64,000 nt of DNA, from the NCBI RefSeq assembly GCF_014641195.1, contig NZ_BMHQ01000005.1:124001-188000 (forward strand). Direction: 5' to 3'. This document shows, piece after piece, positions 8,259 to 17,311 of the stretch. The stretch is from Marinithermofilum abyssi. GTDB taxonomy: Bacteria > Bacillota > Bacilli > Thermoactinomycetales > DSM-45169. Positions within the stretch are counted from its first letter, which is position 1. Every line of letters begins with the position of its first letter. The notes beneath the pieces were generated by a model. It saw only the letters and a program-made list of their open reading frames with translations. It had not been told where the DNA came from and did not search any database. The position numbers and the translations under genes were made by a program.

Positions 8259-9260
8259 TCACGCGGCAAAGTATTTGCCGAATACGTACAATCCCCGTGC
8301 AGTAGCCAATTGGGCACCTTTCATCGGCATGGCGTTAGAGGTTGTCAGATTGTGTTTGATATACGCCTTCAGTGCTTCCACGCCTCCACCTGTGAAGATC
8401 ACCATATCAAAGTCTTGAAGGCGGTGTTTCTGCCCTAAACTGGTCATCATTCGACCCGCATAGTCGTTTAAGACTTCATTTTGAATCTGTCGGACATCAT
8501 AGGTTTCTCCAGAGTATTTGAAAAAGCCTTCGTTCTGACGCAATTGGGTTTCCAGATCGAACAACCCAATATTCGACGTAGCGATGGGACGGGAAGGATA
8601 AGCAGACTGTAGTTGCAAATAAATGTCTTGGAAGGCGTCCTTCATACTAAAAGAGGTTTCTCCCCAATCCTGTAAGTCATTCTCCTCAATGATGGCATAG
8701 TCACTAGATCCCCAACCAATATCAAAGCTCAACACACGTTGGCTTACCAATTCCTTCGCATGGGGTCGAATCATCCCGTTTTTGTCCCTTAACAGATATA
8801 TGTAGGCTCCCAGCGGTTGCAAAATCACATCCATCTTGACAATTTCAAAGGTGATATCATGACCGTTCACTGTAACGGTATGAGTTCCGATGAAACGTTG
8901 CTTCAGATATTCTTTTAATTCCTGTGTATAATGCGACCCTGGCAGACCCGTCACCGCATGAACCTGGTCACCGTCTTGCACTCCGTGAGAAATCGCAATC
9001 AACGATTCCACCATATATTGATCGGTCTCATATCGATCTTTCCCTTTAGAAGAGGAAGACTCATACGAGGTTCGGGATTTGCCAACCACATAGGAACGCC
9101 CATCAATTTGATAAACCGTCTTTGTATCTCGTTTTAATAGCGTTTTGGGGCCGTTCTCACGCGGCGGCTTCGACAAGGTATTGAGATAGGTCCATTCCCC
9201 TAGATCCGACACCACTTTGACGTAACTGTTGGCTGCTTCAAAGGCCACAGTACGAAGCAT
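8259..9260 (-). CDS. parM: ParM/StbA-like actin ATPase for DNA segregation
   Basis: The 333-residue protein shows the actin-fold signatures: a phosphate-1 loop with FEAANSYVKV at the N-terminus (Glu where most family members have Asp), phosphate-2 SFDIGWGSSDYAII near residue 175, and the adenosine motif FTGGGVEAL near residue 290. By family knowledge it polymerises with ATP and pushes sister DNA molecules apart while bound through ParR. Its presence means the element, or an ancestor, had an autonomous, actively partitioned circular form. It is first in the operon with the ParR-like gene. Confidence 0.88.
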   Translation of the reverse strand: MLRTVAFEAANSYVKVVSDLGEWTYLNTLSKPPRENGPKTLLKRDTKTVYQIDGRSYVVGKSRTSYESSSSKGKDRYETDQYMVESLIAISHGVQDGDQVHAVTGLPGSHYTQELKEYLKQRFIGTHTVTVNGHDITFEIVKMDVILQPLGAYIYLLRDKNGMIRPHAKELVSQRVLSFDIGWGSSDYAIIEENDLQDWGETSFSMKDAFQDIYLQLQSAYPSRPIATSNIGLFDLETQLRQNEGFFKYSGETYDVRQIQNEVLNDYAGRMMTSLGQKHRLQDFDMVIFTGGGVEALKAYIKHNLTTSNAMPMKGAQLATARGLYVFGKYFAA

Positions 9261-9280
9261 GTTATTCCTCTCCCCTTTTA

Positions 9281-9480
9281 TGAAAATGTAAAATACCTTT
9301 TTTAATTCTTATTTCCCGTTTAATCTTTTTTTGTACCCTTTAATATAAAGAGGAATAACGCTCAAACTCTTTTGATTTACCCCTTTTTACCTTTTAAGAC
9401 CTTTAATTAGGTTACTTTCGTTTTTTGTTTGTTTATCAGCTCTTCTTTGTTACCCAAAAAGCAAGCATAAAGGGTAATTA
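9281..9480. promoter_or_regulatory. Candidate centromere (parC) and promoter of the parMR operon
   Basis: The 200-base AT-rich leader upstream of parM has recurring short runs of the type TACC(C)TTTAA and ACCTTTTTTAATT (near 9291, 9335, 9388 and 9402). Clusters of short direct repeats before parM are the usual ParR-binding centromere. The repeats are loose, so this is an inference from position. Confidence 0.4.
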
Positions 9481-9512
9481 CTAACTTAAAATTTGTTATT
9501 TTCATTCAGGGC

Positions 9513-9674
9513 TTAATACTCATCCCAATAAACTTCCTCAAAATTCACTTTCCAAACTACCTCATCACTGGTTTTGCACTTTGGGCAACTTGGTTTACTA
9601 CGAGCTACCAAGCAAAAATGGTAAAAAAGGATATTTAACCCGTCTCGTCTCTTTTTGGTTTTTTTAAAGAACAA
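9513..9674 (-). CDS. Possible small protein with one CPKC motif
   Basis: An open frame of about 53 codons ends at 9513. Its C-terminus contains SCPKCKTSDEVVWKVNFEE, a zinc-knuckle-like pair and a composition that looks coding. The start is uncertain: a TTG at 9674 is in frame but overlaps a hairpin. It may be the tail of a truncated gene. Confidence 0.3.
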   Translation of the reverse strand: MFFKKTKKRRDGLNILFYHFCLVARSKPSCPKCKTSDEVVWKVNFEEVYWDEY

Positions 9675-9708
9675 GAGCCACCTTCGCCAAAAAAGGGAGT
9701 GGCTCTTT
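9673..9708 (+). terminator. Rho-independent hairpin
   Basis: Stem AAGAGCCAC / GTGGCTCTT with a 17-base loop, followed by a T-rich tract on the plus strand. Confidence 0.5.
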
Positions 9709-9787
9709 GTTGTCTGTTAGAAAGTCGTTTTTCCCACAAGGTTCTCCAATTGGTCGTTTACGTTTCACGTCTGCGGGCTTCCAACCA

Positions 9788-10219
9788 CTAGAACTGATAG
9801 CGCAGTAGCCGATTTAGCCTCCTCAGACTGCGGTTAAGATTTAGCATAAGGGATAGCACACGGTACTTCCATGGTAGTTTGGCGATTCCTGGCATTTCGA
9901 GGGGAGTCAATTCCGTGACCAACTTTAATCGTGGATTCCACTTCTCAATCTCTCGAGGATCATCGACTCCGCCAAACGACGCGCCCGTCGCCTTGATGAT
10001 AGGGCTTAACTTCCCCAACCTCATACCTAGTCGGTTGAACGCATCAAACGCTATTTGGCCGTTGGAGAAATGATCAGTCAATCGATGGAGGAGCGCCTTG
10101 ACGTCTTTTTCCGTAAGGTACATCATCAATCCCTCGGCGACAATCATCACAGGGCGATCCGCGGGTACTTCGTCCAGCCAGCGGAGATCAGTTACCGACG
10201 AGCCTATCATACGTCCCAT
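9788..10219 (-). pseudogene. C-terminal part of a class I SAM methyltransferase (LCM/TcmP-like)
   Basis: The 143 residues contain MIGSSVTDLRWLDEVP, then IVAEGLMMYLTEKDVKALL and GGVDDPREIEKWNPRLKLV, the acidic and C-terminal motifs of the leucine-carboxyl-methyltransferase/TcmP O-methyltransferase group. Those proteins are about 270 residues, and the SAM-binding N-terminal half is missing. Upstream DNA instead codes in another frame for a fragment of an SRPBCC protein, so the gene was broken by a deletion that joined two unrelated genes. It is unlikely to be active. Confidence 0.75.
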
Positions 10220-10395
10220 AATGCTGGAAAACGAAAATCAGCTCAGGTTTCACGATCTCAACAGAGACGCTCTTGTATCTATAATCAACACCATTGGGAC
10301 CATACATGATGAATTGCCAAGTGCCTCTCGGCCTCAAGACAAACTCAAAGTATTCGTAAGTGGCCCTTTGTCTCCCACCACACTCGCTAAGCGCT
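10215..10395 (-). pseudogene. Internal fragment of an AHSA1-type SRPBCC protein
   Basis: Hand translation gives TYEYFEFVLRPRGTWQFIMY, then GPNGVDYRYK, then VEIVKPELIFVFQHYG. This is the central strand pattern of AHSA1/SRPBCC proteins (usually written RPGG-W-F-MHGPDG-DY and EIV-PERI). Both ends are missing and the frame runs into the methyltransferase fragment. It is a deletion scar. Confidence 0.6.
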
Positions 10396-10443
10396 GAAGT
10401 ATGAAGGGATTAAAAGCAAGCCTTTGCCTTTCGGCTTCTAGTG

Positions 10444-11181
10444 CTAATTCAATGGGCACCCATCAGAATGGCACATACGCCGTCCGCTGTCTTTGGCTAC
10501 TTGCTCGGATTTAAAATACACAGCGTTCTCTGGTTTGATCATTTTTGCACCAGGGCACCCCACTTCATGATATACTTTGCTATCCTTGCTAGCGATGAAC
10601 TTCCCCTTATTTCCTTCGTCCGGCTTGTTCCCGTCCTTGCACCACTTATCGGGGTTAAATCCGTCATCCGTTACATACCCCGGGCATTCCCATACCCCGA
10701 TCTTTTTTTCTTGGGCTATATCTTCGGCTTTCCGGAAATCGTCTAAGTGTCTGCGGCTCTCATATATGTAACCCACCCGGGCAAGCCCCTTTTTTAACAC
10801 TTCCTCTTGAACGCTTTTACCGTCTACATAAACATAGGCCAACATCCGGTCATATTTATCCCGTTTCTCCACATCGAACTCCAGTTCAATCTTATCCGCT
10901 TCTGTTAATAGCTTTTTTACGTAATCACTAGCTTCCGGGCCCAACGGCTGCTTTCCCAGGTCAGGATGTCGAGTCTCCGGGGTATCATACAGGAGATACC
11001 GTACCGTCTCTTCCTTGCCATCCACATTGAATTTGGTGGTGTCACCGTCAATATGTTCAAGTAACTTCACTTCTGTTCGGTTCGTGGAATCTATAGCTGG
11101 TGCCTTAACGGGCATATCCTGATTGAACGAACACCCTGCCAGAGCAACCAATGCAAAAATCAAAACACAAACCCTTTTCAT
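10444..11181 (-). CDS. Secreted thermonuclease (SNase-like) lipoprotein with Ada-type metal-binding tail
   Basis: The likely start is ATG 11181 (an ATG at 11205 is possible). The signal peptide ends in lipobox LVALAGC. Residues ~40-165 form a staphylococcal nuclease domain: HIDGDTTKFNV, RYLLYDTPETRHP with the catalytic Arg and Glu, and KYDRMLAYVYVDG with the second Arg. The C-terminus (IASKDSKVYHEVGCPGAKMI to GRRMCHSDGC) is a small Ada-like cysteine module often joined to secreted nucleases. It should cut DNA or RNA outside the cell with Ca2+, for nutrition or biofilm control. It appears intact. Confidence 0.9.
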   Translation of the reverse strand: MKRVCVLIFALVALAGCSFNQDMPVKAPAIDSTNRTEVKLLEHIDGDTTKFNVDGKEETVRYLLYDTPETRHPDLGKQPLGPEASDYVKKLLTEADKIELEFDVEKRDKYDRMLAYVYVDGKSVQEEVLKKGLARVGYIYESRRHLDDFRKAEDIAQEKKIGVWECPGYVTDDGFNPDKWCKDGNKPDEGNKGKFIASKDSKVYHEVGCPGAKMIKPENAVYFKSEQVAKDSGRRMCHSDGCPLN

Positions 11182-11298
11182 CCAATCATTCCTTTCGTTG
11201 TTCATCGTACACCTTTATACCATTCAAATCACAAAAAAAAGGAATCGGTAAAGATCCGTTCCTAACGGAAAAAGAGCTAATTTCCCAACCTGCATAAT

Positions 11299-11421
11299 TT
11301 ATTTCTGTAACCGTTTCTTAGCCTTACCCAGTATCTTTTTTCCTTCTTTTAGTATCATTTCCCGCTTTTTCGTATCCTTCAGAATGTCTTTGGCCAATTC
11401 GCCCAATTTCTTTTTCCACAT
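11299..11421 (-). CDS. 40-residue highly basic small protein
   Basis: Found by hand: ATG 11421 follows GGAGGGAAGTGCCG. The product begins MWKKKLGELAKDILKDTKKR and continues Lys-rich to LQK; about 17 of 40 residues are Lys or Arg, with heptad-spaced Leu and Ile that would make an amphipathic helix. The strong ribosome site supports translation. Function is unknown; a nucleic-acid-binding or membrane-active peptide would both fit. Confidence 0.5.
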   Translation of the reverse strand: MWKKKLGELAKDILKDTKKREMILKEGKKILGKAKKRLQK

Positions 11422-11747
11422 CGGCACTTCCCTCCTCGTCTGTTTGCTTCCATTGTAAAATGCGATAGAGTGAAGTGCACCAACACTTGTTAAAGTAATT
11501 TGATTCGGTCCTACGTAATTCCTTCAAGGACCCGGAAATGACTACCGTTGCCATACAGTTAGCCTTCGGAGACGTAGAACCTCCCCTCCCCTACATCGAT
11601 TCCTTCGTAAGTTGTAGCCAACGAAATTCCTTTATTTCTGTCTAAAGTGACAAACTATGAGATATTTTTTGAATATAAACAGGTATTTCCAAATGAGTGG
11701 CGTAAAAATACATATGATTCAAAAAATAATAAAGGAGGTATTTTGTA
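11422..11747. other. Intergenic region, no gene recognised
   Basis: About 325 bases between divergent genes. The right part holds the leader of the secreted nuclease gene, with AAAGGAGG just before 11748. Nothing else was recognised. Confidence 0.4.
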
Positions 11748-13157
11748 ATGGTAAAACAATGGCGAGGATTAGCGATCGTCATGTCTCTAGCGTTGTTAAT
11801 TAGCTTGGTAGCGTCTCCAGGCACAATCCAGGCAGATAGTGGATCAGCAAAAGAGGGATACAGCTGGTTTGTTGAGCTTCCTGGAGATGCGAAAAAAGCA
11901 GCTTCACTGCAAAAACAGTTAGAGCAAGGGAAAACCCCGGTAGAACTGGGTTTAACTTCAGGAAAGACAGGCACGTCACCATTAAGGTCCCTTAGTGAAG
12001 TTCAAAAAGAAGATGCCAAAGCTCAACAGACCTATGATGTAAAATTAGATCCACCTATAAAAATCAACAAAAAATGGACACCACCACGATTTCAATATGA
12101 CTACATCAGTAAGGAAGAATGTTTAGATAACATCGAGGCAAGCGGTAAAGATGAAGGATGGATTAAGAACCATTTTGCTTGGTGCCGAAGCAAAATCGTA
12201 AGCTACGGATGGCAAAGGTATCGCTTCCCTTATCCGTTTCCAATTACCTACGGAGTCCAGTATCGGGTGACTGAGATTGGGTACGGGACGAACTCCCAAG
12301 ACAAAGACAAACAGGAGCGGGAAGTGAACTTTGACTACTACATCGATGATATCTATACCACTCACCCGTTTCTCAACGCATCAAAACTGACGGTGGATAT
12401 CGATTGCAATCCCTTGATTCAGCCCGAGGATTGTAAAGAGTCGGAATCAACCTCAAAAATCGAAAGAACGATCGCCCAGTGGAGAATCAACAACTTTGGC
12501 AGAAAAACCTTGTATTCTACACCGCCACCAAAGACCGATGATAATCCCGAACGGATTGGGTACATGGAGTTTTTCACCCACCAAGTCATGGATCCACCCC
12601 AATTTCCTACGCGAACACTGGATTCTCCAAAACAGAAGGTCCGTTGGGATTCCGCTGACTACATGAAGGTGATTGACCCCAATCAAACATTCTACAATGC
12701 CGGCATTTTCAGTAATGTCCGACCCATTATTCATTTCTCTCTTAGTGATCCAAGCGTTATGCAAGAACAAGCACAACATATCAAAGATGCCCTAGAACAC
12801 CCGGAGAAAACCTACCCATATCCTGGGGAAGGGAAGATCATCCCAGGAGGAAAATATAGCTTACCCCTAACAAGGTTAAAGGATAAATCATCAATTCGCA
12901 AAAACCGGAGAAAATCCCAATATTGGTGTAAGAAGTTGTCTAACGAAGGTGTAATACCGAAACCAGCCAACAGCGAGTGTGACGAGTTTCCCTTTGCCTC
13001 TACGTGGCAAGGTTCAGCTACGGGCGGCGAAGGTAAGTATTCTGTTCGTTACATCAATAAGGATTCTAACCAAGCTGGTGGTACCTGGCTGGGTGCATGG
13101 TATGCCTATGATCGCATCTTGAATGAAGATCCTTTCAACGTACGAGTTAACCCATAG
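11748..13157 (+). CDS. Exported protein with C-terminal NucA/NucB deoxyribonuclease domain
   Basis: The 469-residue product starts ATG after AAAGGAGGTATTTTGTA. A Sec signal peptide (residues 1-30, cleavage near IQA-DS) is followed by a ~320-residue unknown region with several Cys. The last ~65 residues hold the NucA/NucB core: ECDEFPFASTWQGSA, then GEGKYSVRYI and WLGAWYAYDRILNEDPFNVR. That core is the catalytic domain of B. subtilis NucA and sporulation nuclease NucB, so secreted DNase activity is expected. The long N-terminal region may target or restrain the enzyme. A broken paralogue follows 480 bases downstream on the same strand. No immunity gene is evident. Confidence 0.85.
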   Translation: MVKQWRGLAIVMSLALLISLVASPGTIQADSGSAKEGYSWFVELPGDAKKAASLQKQLEQGKTPVELGLTSGKTGTSPLRSLSEVQKEDAKAQQTYDVKLDPPIKINKKWTPPRFQYDYISKEECLDNIEASGKDEGWIKNHFAWCRSKIVSYGWQRYRFPYPFPITYGVQYRVTEIGYGTNSQDKDKQEREVNFDYYIDDIYTTHPFLNASKLTVDIDCNPLIQPEDCKESESTSKIERTIAQWRINNFGRKTLYSTPPPKTDDNPERIGYMEFFTHQVMDPPQFPTRTLDSPKQKVRWDSADYMKVIDPNQTFYNAGIFSNVRPIIHFSLSDPSVMQEQAQHIKDALEHPEKTYPYPGEGKIIPGGKYSLPLTRLKDKSSIRKNRRKSQYWCKKLSNEGVIPKPANSECDEFPFASTWQGSATGGEGKYSVRYINKDSNQAGGTWLGAWYAYDRILNEDPFNVRVNP

Positions 13158-13176
13158 GAGATATAATCCTGATAAA

Positions 13177-13206
13177 AAGGAGGCCATCAATTGATGGCCT
13201 TCTTTT
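13177..13206 (+). terminator. Terminator of the NucA/NucB-domain gene
   Basis: Stem AAGGAGGCCATC / GATGGCCTTCTT with loop AATT and following T run, twenty bases past the stop. Confidence 0.85.
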
Positions 13207-13633
13207 GAATGATGAACCAAGCGCTCTCCCAAAAAGTAGTTTACTTGGGGTGTTGACAAAACCGTGCGGAATTGATGATGCACTAGCGTCTCAACAGAGT
13301 ACGCCCAAATGAATCAACACAGATTTAGGGGTAATACCAGCGATGACCCGTGGATCTACCCCGATCGGGAGGCCAACTGAAGGTGATGCTTAAGTAGGAG
13401 CCGGGGGCTGGAGATCCAGCCGCCGGGATGGGGTCTTTCTGGGGGAGAACACCCGGGACTTCAAGGAGATGCAGTGGGAGCGGCCGCGGACTTCCCTGTT
13501 ACGTTTCCAGAAGTTTGGTTGGGGTTATTTAGTAAGGTTCAAGCAATTTTTATTAAAAAATATAGAAATTTAAAAGTAGTTTTAGGTTCTAATCTATAAA
13601 TACAAGTTGATTTACTAAAAGGAGGTATTTATC
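13207..13633. other. Intergenic region between the two nuclease paralogues
   Basis: No gene recognised. It contains a GGGGTAATACCAGCGA motif at 13328-13343 that recurs at 17491 and 47044. A short GC-rich open stretch (about 13430-13530) reads GVFLGENTRDFKEMQWERP, unlike its AT-rich neighbours; I do not recognise it. The right end carries the AAAGGAGG leader of the next gene. Confidence 0.4.
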
Positions 13634-15030
13634 GTGAGGAAAAAGTCGGCTTGTCAACAAGTAGTCCTAGCCATCGTTCTATTGATAACTGCCGTGATTA
13701 GCCCCAGTGTTGTACTGGGAGACAATTCTCAGCCAACCGAGAAAGCCACATCGACAAAGCCGTCGAATCAAGTGAACATGTACATTCTTCCGACCAGTGA
13801 TTCGAAAAAAGCAGATGAAGTGTGGAAACAACTTCAACAAGGGAAGTCTCCGAAAGAGCTGGGTCTCATATCAGCACAACAGCATACGCCGCAGCAAAAA
13901 AACTTGAAAGAGATGGAAAGGGAAGCTGCGCAGAGTAAGCAAACCTATCCCGTCAAGATGAATCCATCAACACAAGCTCCAGGGGAGAAATGGAGTCCAC
14001 CTCCCTTTGATAAGGTTTTTGAAAACATTACGTTCGACGAGTGTATTGAACGTTCACAAGGAAAAGACGACTTTATATGGATTAAAAACCACTATGCTTC
14101 CTGTCAAACTGAATATTTTACCGTGGCACCTTTGTTACCGCTCTAAGGCCCTCTGATGTTTCGGTTAACCATAATAGGCCATGGTTCCAATGGATCGAGA
14201 CAGGTATCCTACGAGTATCAGATCAATGATATCAAATATGGGTATAACGGCATTCCAAACACCGGTTGGTGGGAGGGCGCCGATATCTCCGTCGATCTCC
14301 AATGTAAGGGAACCTCAGGCAACCCCGATTGCATCGGGGATAAGGGTCCCGATACCCGAACGGTATCCGAATGGCGAGAAAATCCTCGGGGAGACGAAGC
14401 CTTTAATTCCAATCCGCCACCCAAAACCGTCGAAAATATAGATCAAGTCAGTTATATGGACATTTGGCCCAGGATTACGGTGAATCCCCCTGGTGTATTC
14501 CCTGAAAGATCAGGGGATGGTGAAAAACAGAAGGTACGGGCAGACTCCGCCGATTACCTAATTGTGTACAGTCCTCGTTTTTGGCCCAAAGCAGGGGCGA
14601 TCTTCGCCGACGTCAAGCCCGTTTTCTACTACCAAGAAAACGACTCGTACTTTGACATCATGGATCCGGCTTTTGAGCAACATAAGCAGGCGATGACGGA
14701 TCCCGCAAACACCTTTCCACCCAGGCCAGGAAAAACGATCCCGGGACAATCCGTCCCGCTCACTCGATTGTATAAGGAGTATAATCCGGTTCGGTATGAC
14801 TCTCAATAGAAGTACAGAAAGCGCTTCCTTATGATCCCAGGCAAAAGGGCGAACAATGTGATGAGTTCCCGTTTGCCTCGACCTATGAAGGGGCCGGAAA
14901 AGGCGATGGGAACTTCTCAGTTCGCTACATTCCTGGAGATGCTAACAACGCCCACGGACGTTGGCTCAATGCATGGTATTCTTATGATCGGATCCTGCAT
15001 AAGGATCAGTTTTATATTGGCTTCAGATAA
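13634..15030 (+). pseudogene. Broken paralogue of the exported NucA/NucB nuclease
   Basis: A GTG start follows AAAAGGAGG. A signal peptide and the same domain order as the 11748 gene can be read, but an in-frame TAA interrupts it at 14144-14146, and after TAG at 14809 the NucA/NucB end continues in a shifted frame: QCDEFPFASTYEGAGKGDG, FSVRYIPGDA and WLNAWYSYDRILHKDQFYI, ending at 15030. Two lesions in one gene argue for real decay here rather than a single read error. The terminator at 15065 is still present. Confidence 0.8.
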
Positions 15031-15064
15031 ACACAACTTAATGATAGGTGATGGGATTAGGAAG

Positions 15065-15091
15065 AGAGGACAGCCAAGCTGTCCTCTTTTG
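15065..15091 (+). terminator. Terminator of the broken nuclease paralogue
   Basis: Ten-bp stem AGAGGACAGC / GCTGTCCTCT with loop CAA and a TTTT tail. Confidence 0.85.
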
Positions 15092-15221
15092 TTGACTTTT
15101 GTGTTTGGATTCGGGCATATGGCAGCGCCTCTAGTCAGAACCGGTGTAGAGCTGGGTGCTTTAAAAGAGAAAAAATAGGCAATAGTCGACTTCAGCGGTT
15201 AATGTCTGATAATCTAGAACG

Positions 15222-15401
15222 ATGGCTTCTGTCAGCTTCCATTCGGACACTACATTTGTCGTCACTGTTCAGATTTTGCGTTTTCTCACGGTGATGATCA
15301 TGTTACCACCGCTGTTGTGCTTGGTTTATCGCATGACTAGGAACACACAAGCGGATCAGACCTCTGGCCATTCGATAAAGGAACGATTGGGATCTTGTTA
15401 A
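15222..15401 (+). pseudogene. C-terminal fragment of an AbrB-family membrane protein
   Basis: Sixty codons: DTTFVVTVQILRFLTVMIML then PPLLCLVYRMTRN. This resembles the last transmembrane helix of AbrB_dupl (putative ammonia monooxygenase/AbrB) proteins, whose C-terminus usually reads D-FV-LQ-LR-L. The remaining ~300 residues are absent, so this is a remnant. Assignment is from pattern memory only. Confidence 0.45.
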
Positions 15402-15474
15402 CTTTCCTTAAATCCCAATCTACTGGTTGGGAGTTCATGATACACTGGGCTTCGTACTCGGGGAGGTGAGAATT

Positions 15475-16482
15475 GTGTCACGAATCAGGGAATTGGATTT
15501 TGTTAAAGGATGTTCCATCCTTGCTGTCCTGGCCATACATATTACTGCCCCCTTTATTCATGAGGCTCCCTTTTTCGCCATTAACGGTCTGAGTCGTTTT
15601 TGTGTGCCCGTTTTTTTCTTGATCTCGGGGTTGATTCTCTTTTATCGATACGGAGGAGAGAACCCTTTTCCCTTACAGGATTTTTACCGAAAGCGGCTCG
15701 TCTATATTATGGTTCCGTATTTTCTGTGGTCGTTGTTGTACTTAATTTATTCTCAATGGACGGATCCTCAAACTGTACCGGATTCCTTGTCGGGATTGTT
15801 TACAGCCTTGTTGATCGGAAAAGCCTATTATCATCTCTATTTTCTTTTTGTCATGGTCCAATTCTACCTCCTATTCCCCTTCCTTCGGTGGTTCTTCCGA
15901 AAATGGGGAGGGTGGGTGATTCTTGTAGTAGCTTTTTGGTGTACCTTAGGAACGCAAGCCTTGACTTGGGAGGAAACAAAGGGCCTGTTTTCGGTTCAAC
16001 CGGAGGAAGAGATACTTCGTCGGACTGTATTACCCTGGCTGTTTTACTTTTGTGCAGGAGGATGGCTGGGCCTTCGCTTTCATCATGCGTTTTCTCGTCT
16101 CCGACGGCTGCCCTTGATCGCACTTCACACCGTATCCTCAGCAGCGGGGGTGCTTCTGGTTTACCAAATGGCCTATCTTAATCATGGAGGTTTTTACACC
16201 CCGACAACCATGGTTTATGCCTTGAGTATTTTAGTCCTTGGCATTCAGCTCGCTCAACGGTTTCACTTTACTTGGATAGAGGCCGTGGGAAAACGCTCTC
16301 TTGGTCTTTACCTGATTCATCCCTTGGTACTTCACCTTTCAAGCTCTTTTTCTGAACGCTGGATTCCGGGGGGATCTTGGCTTCAGTTTTTCTTTGTATT
16401 TGCCGTGGTAGTCAGTGTTTCGATTGGCATTACCAAAATCTTAGAACGAATACCCTACGGATATCTTCTAAAAGGACGATGA
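15475..16482 (+). CDS. Membrane acyltransferase (acyltransferase 3 / OafA-like)
   Basis: The start is GTG 15475, after GGGGAGGTGAG; the upstream ATG lacks a ribosome site. The 335 residues begin SRIRELDFVKGCSILAVLAI, the classic acyltransferase-3 N-terminus (R-LD-lKG-ail-Vl-H), with the catalytic-type His in AIHITAPF. About ten transmembrane helices follow, including FCVPVFFLISGLILFYRYG. Such enzymes move acetyl or other acyl groups onto surface glycans, peptidoglycan or small molecules. It is a single-gene unit ended by a strong terminator. Substrate is unknown. Confidence 0.87.
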   Translation: MSRIRELDFVKGCSILAVLAIHITAPFIHEAPFFAINGLSRFCVPVFFLISGLILFYRYGGENPFPLQDFYRKRLVYIMVPYFLWSLLYLIYSQWTDPQTVPDSLSGLFTALLIGKAYYHLYFLFVMVQFYLLFPFLRWFFRKWGGWVILVVAFWCTLGTQALTWEETKGLFSVQPEEEILRRTVLPWLFYFCAGGWLGLRFHHAFSRLRRLPLIALHTVSSAAGVLLVYQMAYLNHGGFYTPTTMVYALSILVLGIQLAQRFHFTWIEAVGKRSLGLYLIHPLVLHLSSSFSERWIPGGSWLQFFFVFAVVVSVSIGITKILERIPYGYLLKGR

Positions 16483-16524
16483 ATGGCCTTCAAAGAATGA
16501 TAGCAACTGTTCTTTCTTACAGTG

Positions 16525-16567
16525 AACAGCCAAGCCCTCTCCTATTCTGGAGAGGGCTTGGCTGTTT
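16525..16567 (+). terminator. Strong terminator after the acyltransferase
   Basis: Eighteen-bp stem AACAGCCAAGCCCTCTCC / GGAGAGGGCTTGGCTGTT with loop TATTCT and a short T tail. Confidence 0.9.
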
Positions 16568-16604
16568 CAGGAATGATCATGGAGGTGCAGGCCGTCAAAA
16601 AGCG

Positions 16605-16761
16605 CAAGGGAAAGGCTTGTGGTGGACTATTCGGGCTTTTTTTTGAGAAGTTAACTTGTTGGATAAACTTCACTTTTTGTCATTTCCTTACCTCTCTGTT
16701 TTTCCCTCTCGGAAAACGAGTAGCTATGAATCAGCGAATAAATGCTCCTTCTTTATTGGTA
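16605..16761. repeat. Long dispersed repeat, copy A (partner at 52424-52588)
   Basis: About 160 bases, from CAAGGGAAAGGCTTGTGG to the last ten codons of the NUDIX gene, nearly identical to 52424-52588. Both include GGACTATTCGGGCT, TTCCTTACCTCTCTG and CTCGGAAAACGAGTAGC. Copy A carries the intact NUDIX gene; copy B keeps only its tail. Confidence 0.85.
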
Positions 16762-17171
16762 AGGGCATCATCTAGCCAACGTGGGTGCATTGGCAAAAGA
16801 TTAGAAGGTAAATTTTCACGGGAAAAGAATCTTAAATCAACAGTTTCTGGGGAATCACATGTCATTACACCATCTATAATTTCTGCTTGAAAACATGTAG
16901 TAATAAAGTGAATAACACGCCCGTCTGGGTATGTGAAAATTTGCGAATTCGGGTCCGAGTAAACACCGATTAATTTTGTTATGCGAATATTTAAACCTGT
17001 TTCTTCACTCACTTCTCTTATAGCAGCTTCTTCAACAGTTTCCCCAGGTTCTACATGTCCTGATGGAATTCCCCAAAGTCCTACATCAGCACGTTTTTGT
17101 AACAAGACTCTTTTTTGTTCATCAAAGATAATAACAGCAATTCCAGGATGAATTTTTTCGGCTTTTTTCAT
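16731..17171 (-). CDS. NUDIX hydrolase
   Basis: The 146-residue protein has a complete NUDIX box, GHVEPGETVEEAAIREVSEE followed by TGL (GX5EX7REUXEEXGU), and an N-terminus typical of the MutT/ADP-ribose pyrophosphatase group (GIAVIIFDEQKRVLLQKR, then WGIPSG). It would hydrolyse a nucleoside diphosphate linked to a group X in the cytoplasm. The gene ends inside the dispersed repeat shared with 52.4 kb and lies head-to-head with the APH-like kinase, so the two may share a history. Substrate cannot be predicted. Confidence 0.9.
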   Translation of the reverse strand: MKKAEKIHPGIAVIIFDEQKRVLLQKRADVGLWGIPSGHVEPGETVEEAAIREVSEETGLNIRITKLIGVYSDPNSQIFTYPDGRVIHFITTCFQAEIIDGVMTCDSPETVDLRFFSRENLPSNLLPMHPRWLDDALTNKEGAFIR

Positions 17172-17263
17172 AAGTATGTAGTCCTTTCTTTGAAAGTATC
17201 TATTAGTGCAAACTGCAATTGCAATATGCTTGTTTCCTTGAAAGCACCCCTATTTAATTATGC

Positions 17264-17311
17264 AAAAACTGCCCTATCCCCTGCTATACCAAGGGTTTGG
17301 GGCGGTTTTTT
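17264..17311 (+). terminator. Hairpin with T run between NUDIX and kinase genes
   Basis: Stem AAAACTGCCC / GGGGCGGTTTT with one G-U pair, followed by TTT. No plus-strand gene directly precedes it, so it may be a leftover from a lost gene. Confidence 0.5.

Noticed and set aside
9281-9480. CRISPR-like array
   Set aside because: Repeats are short, loose and not regularly spaced; no cas genes are present.
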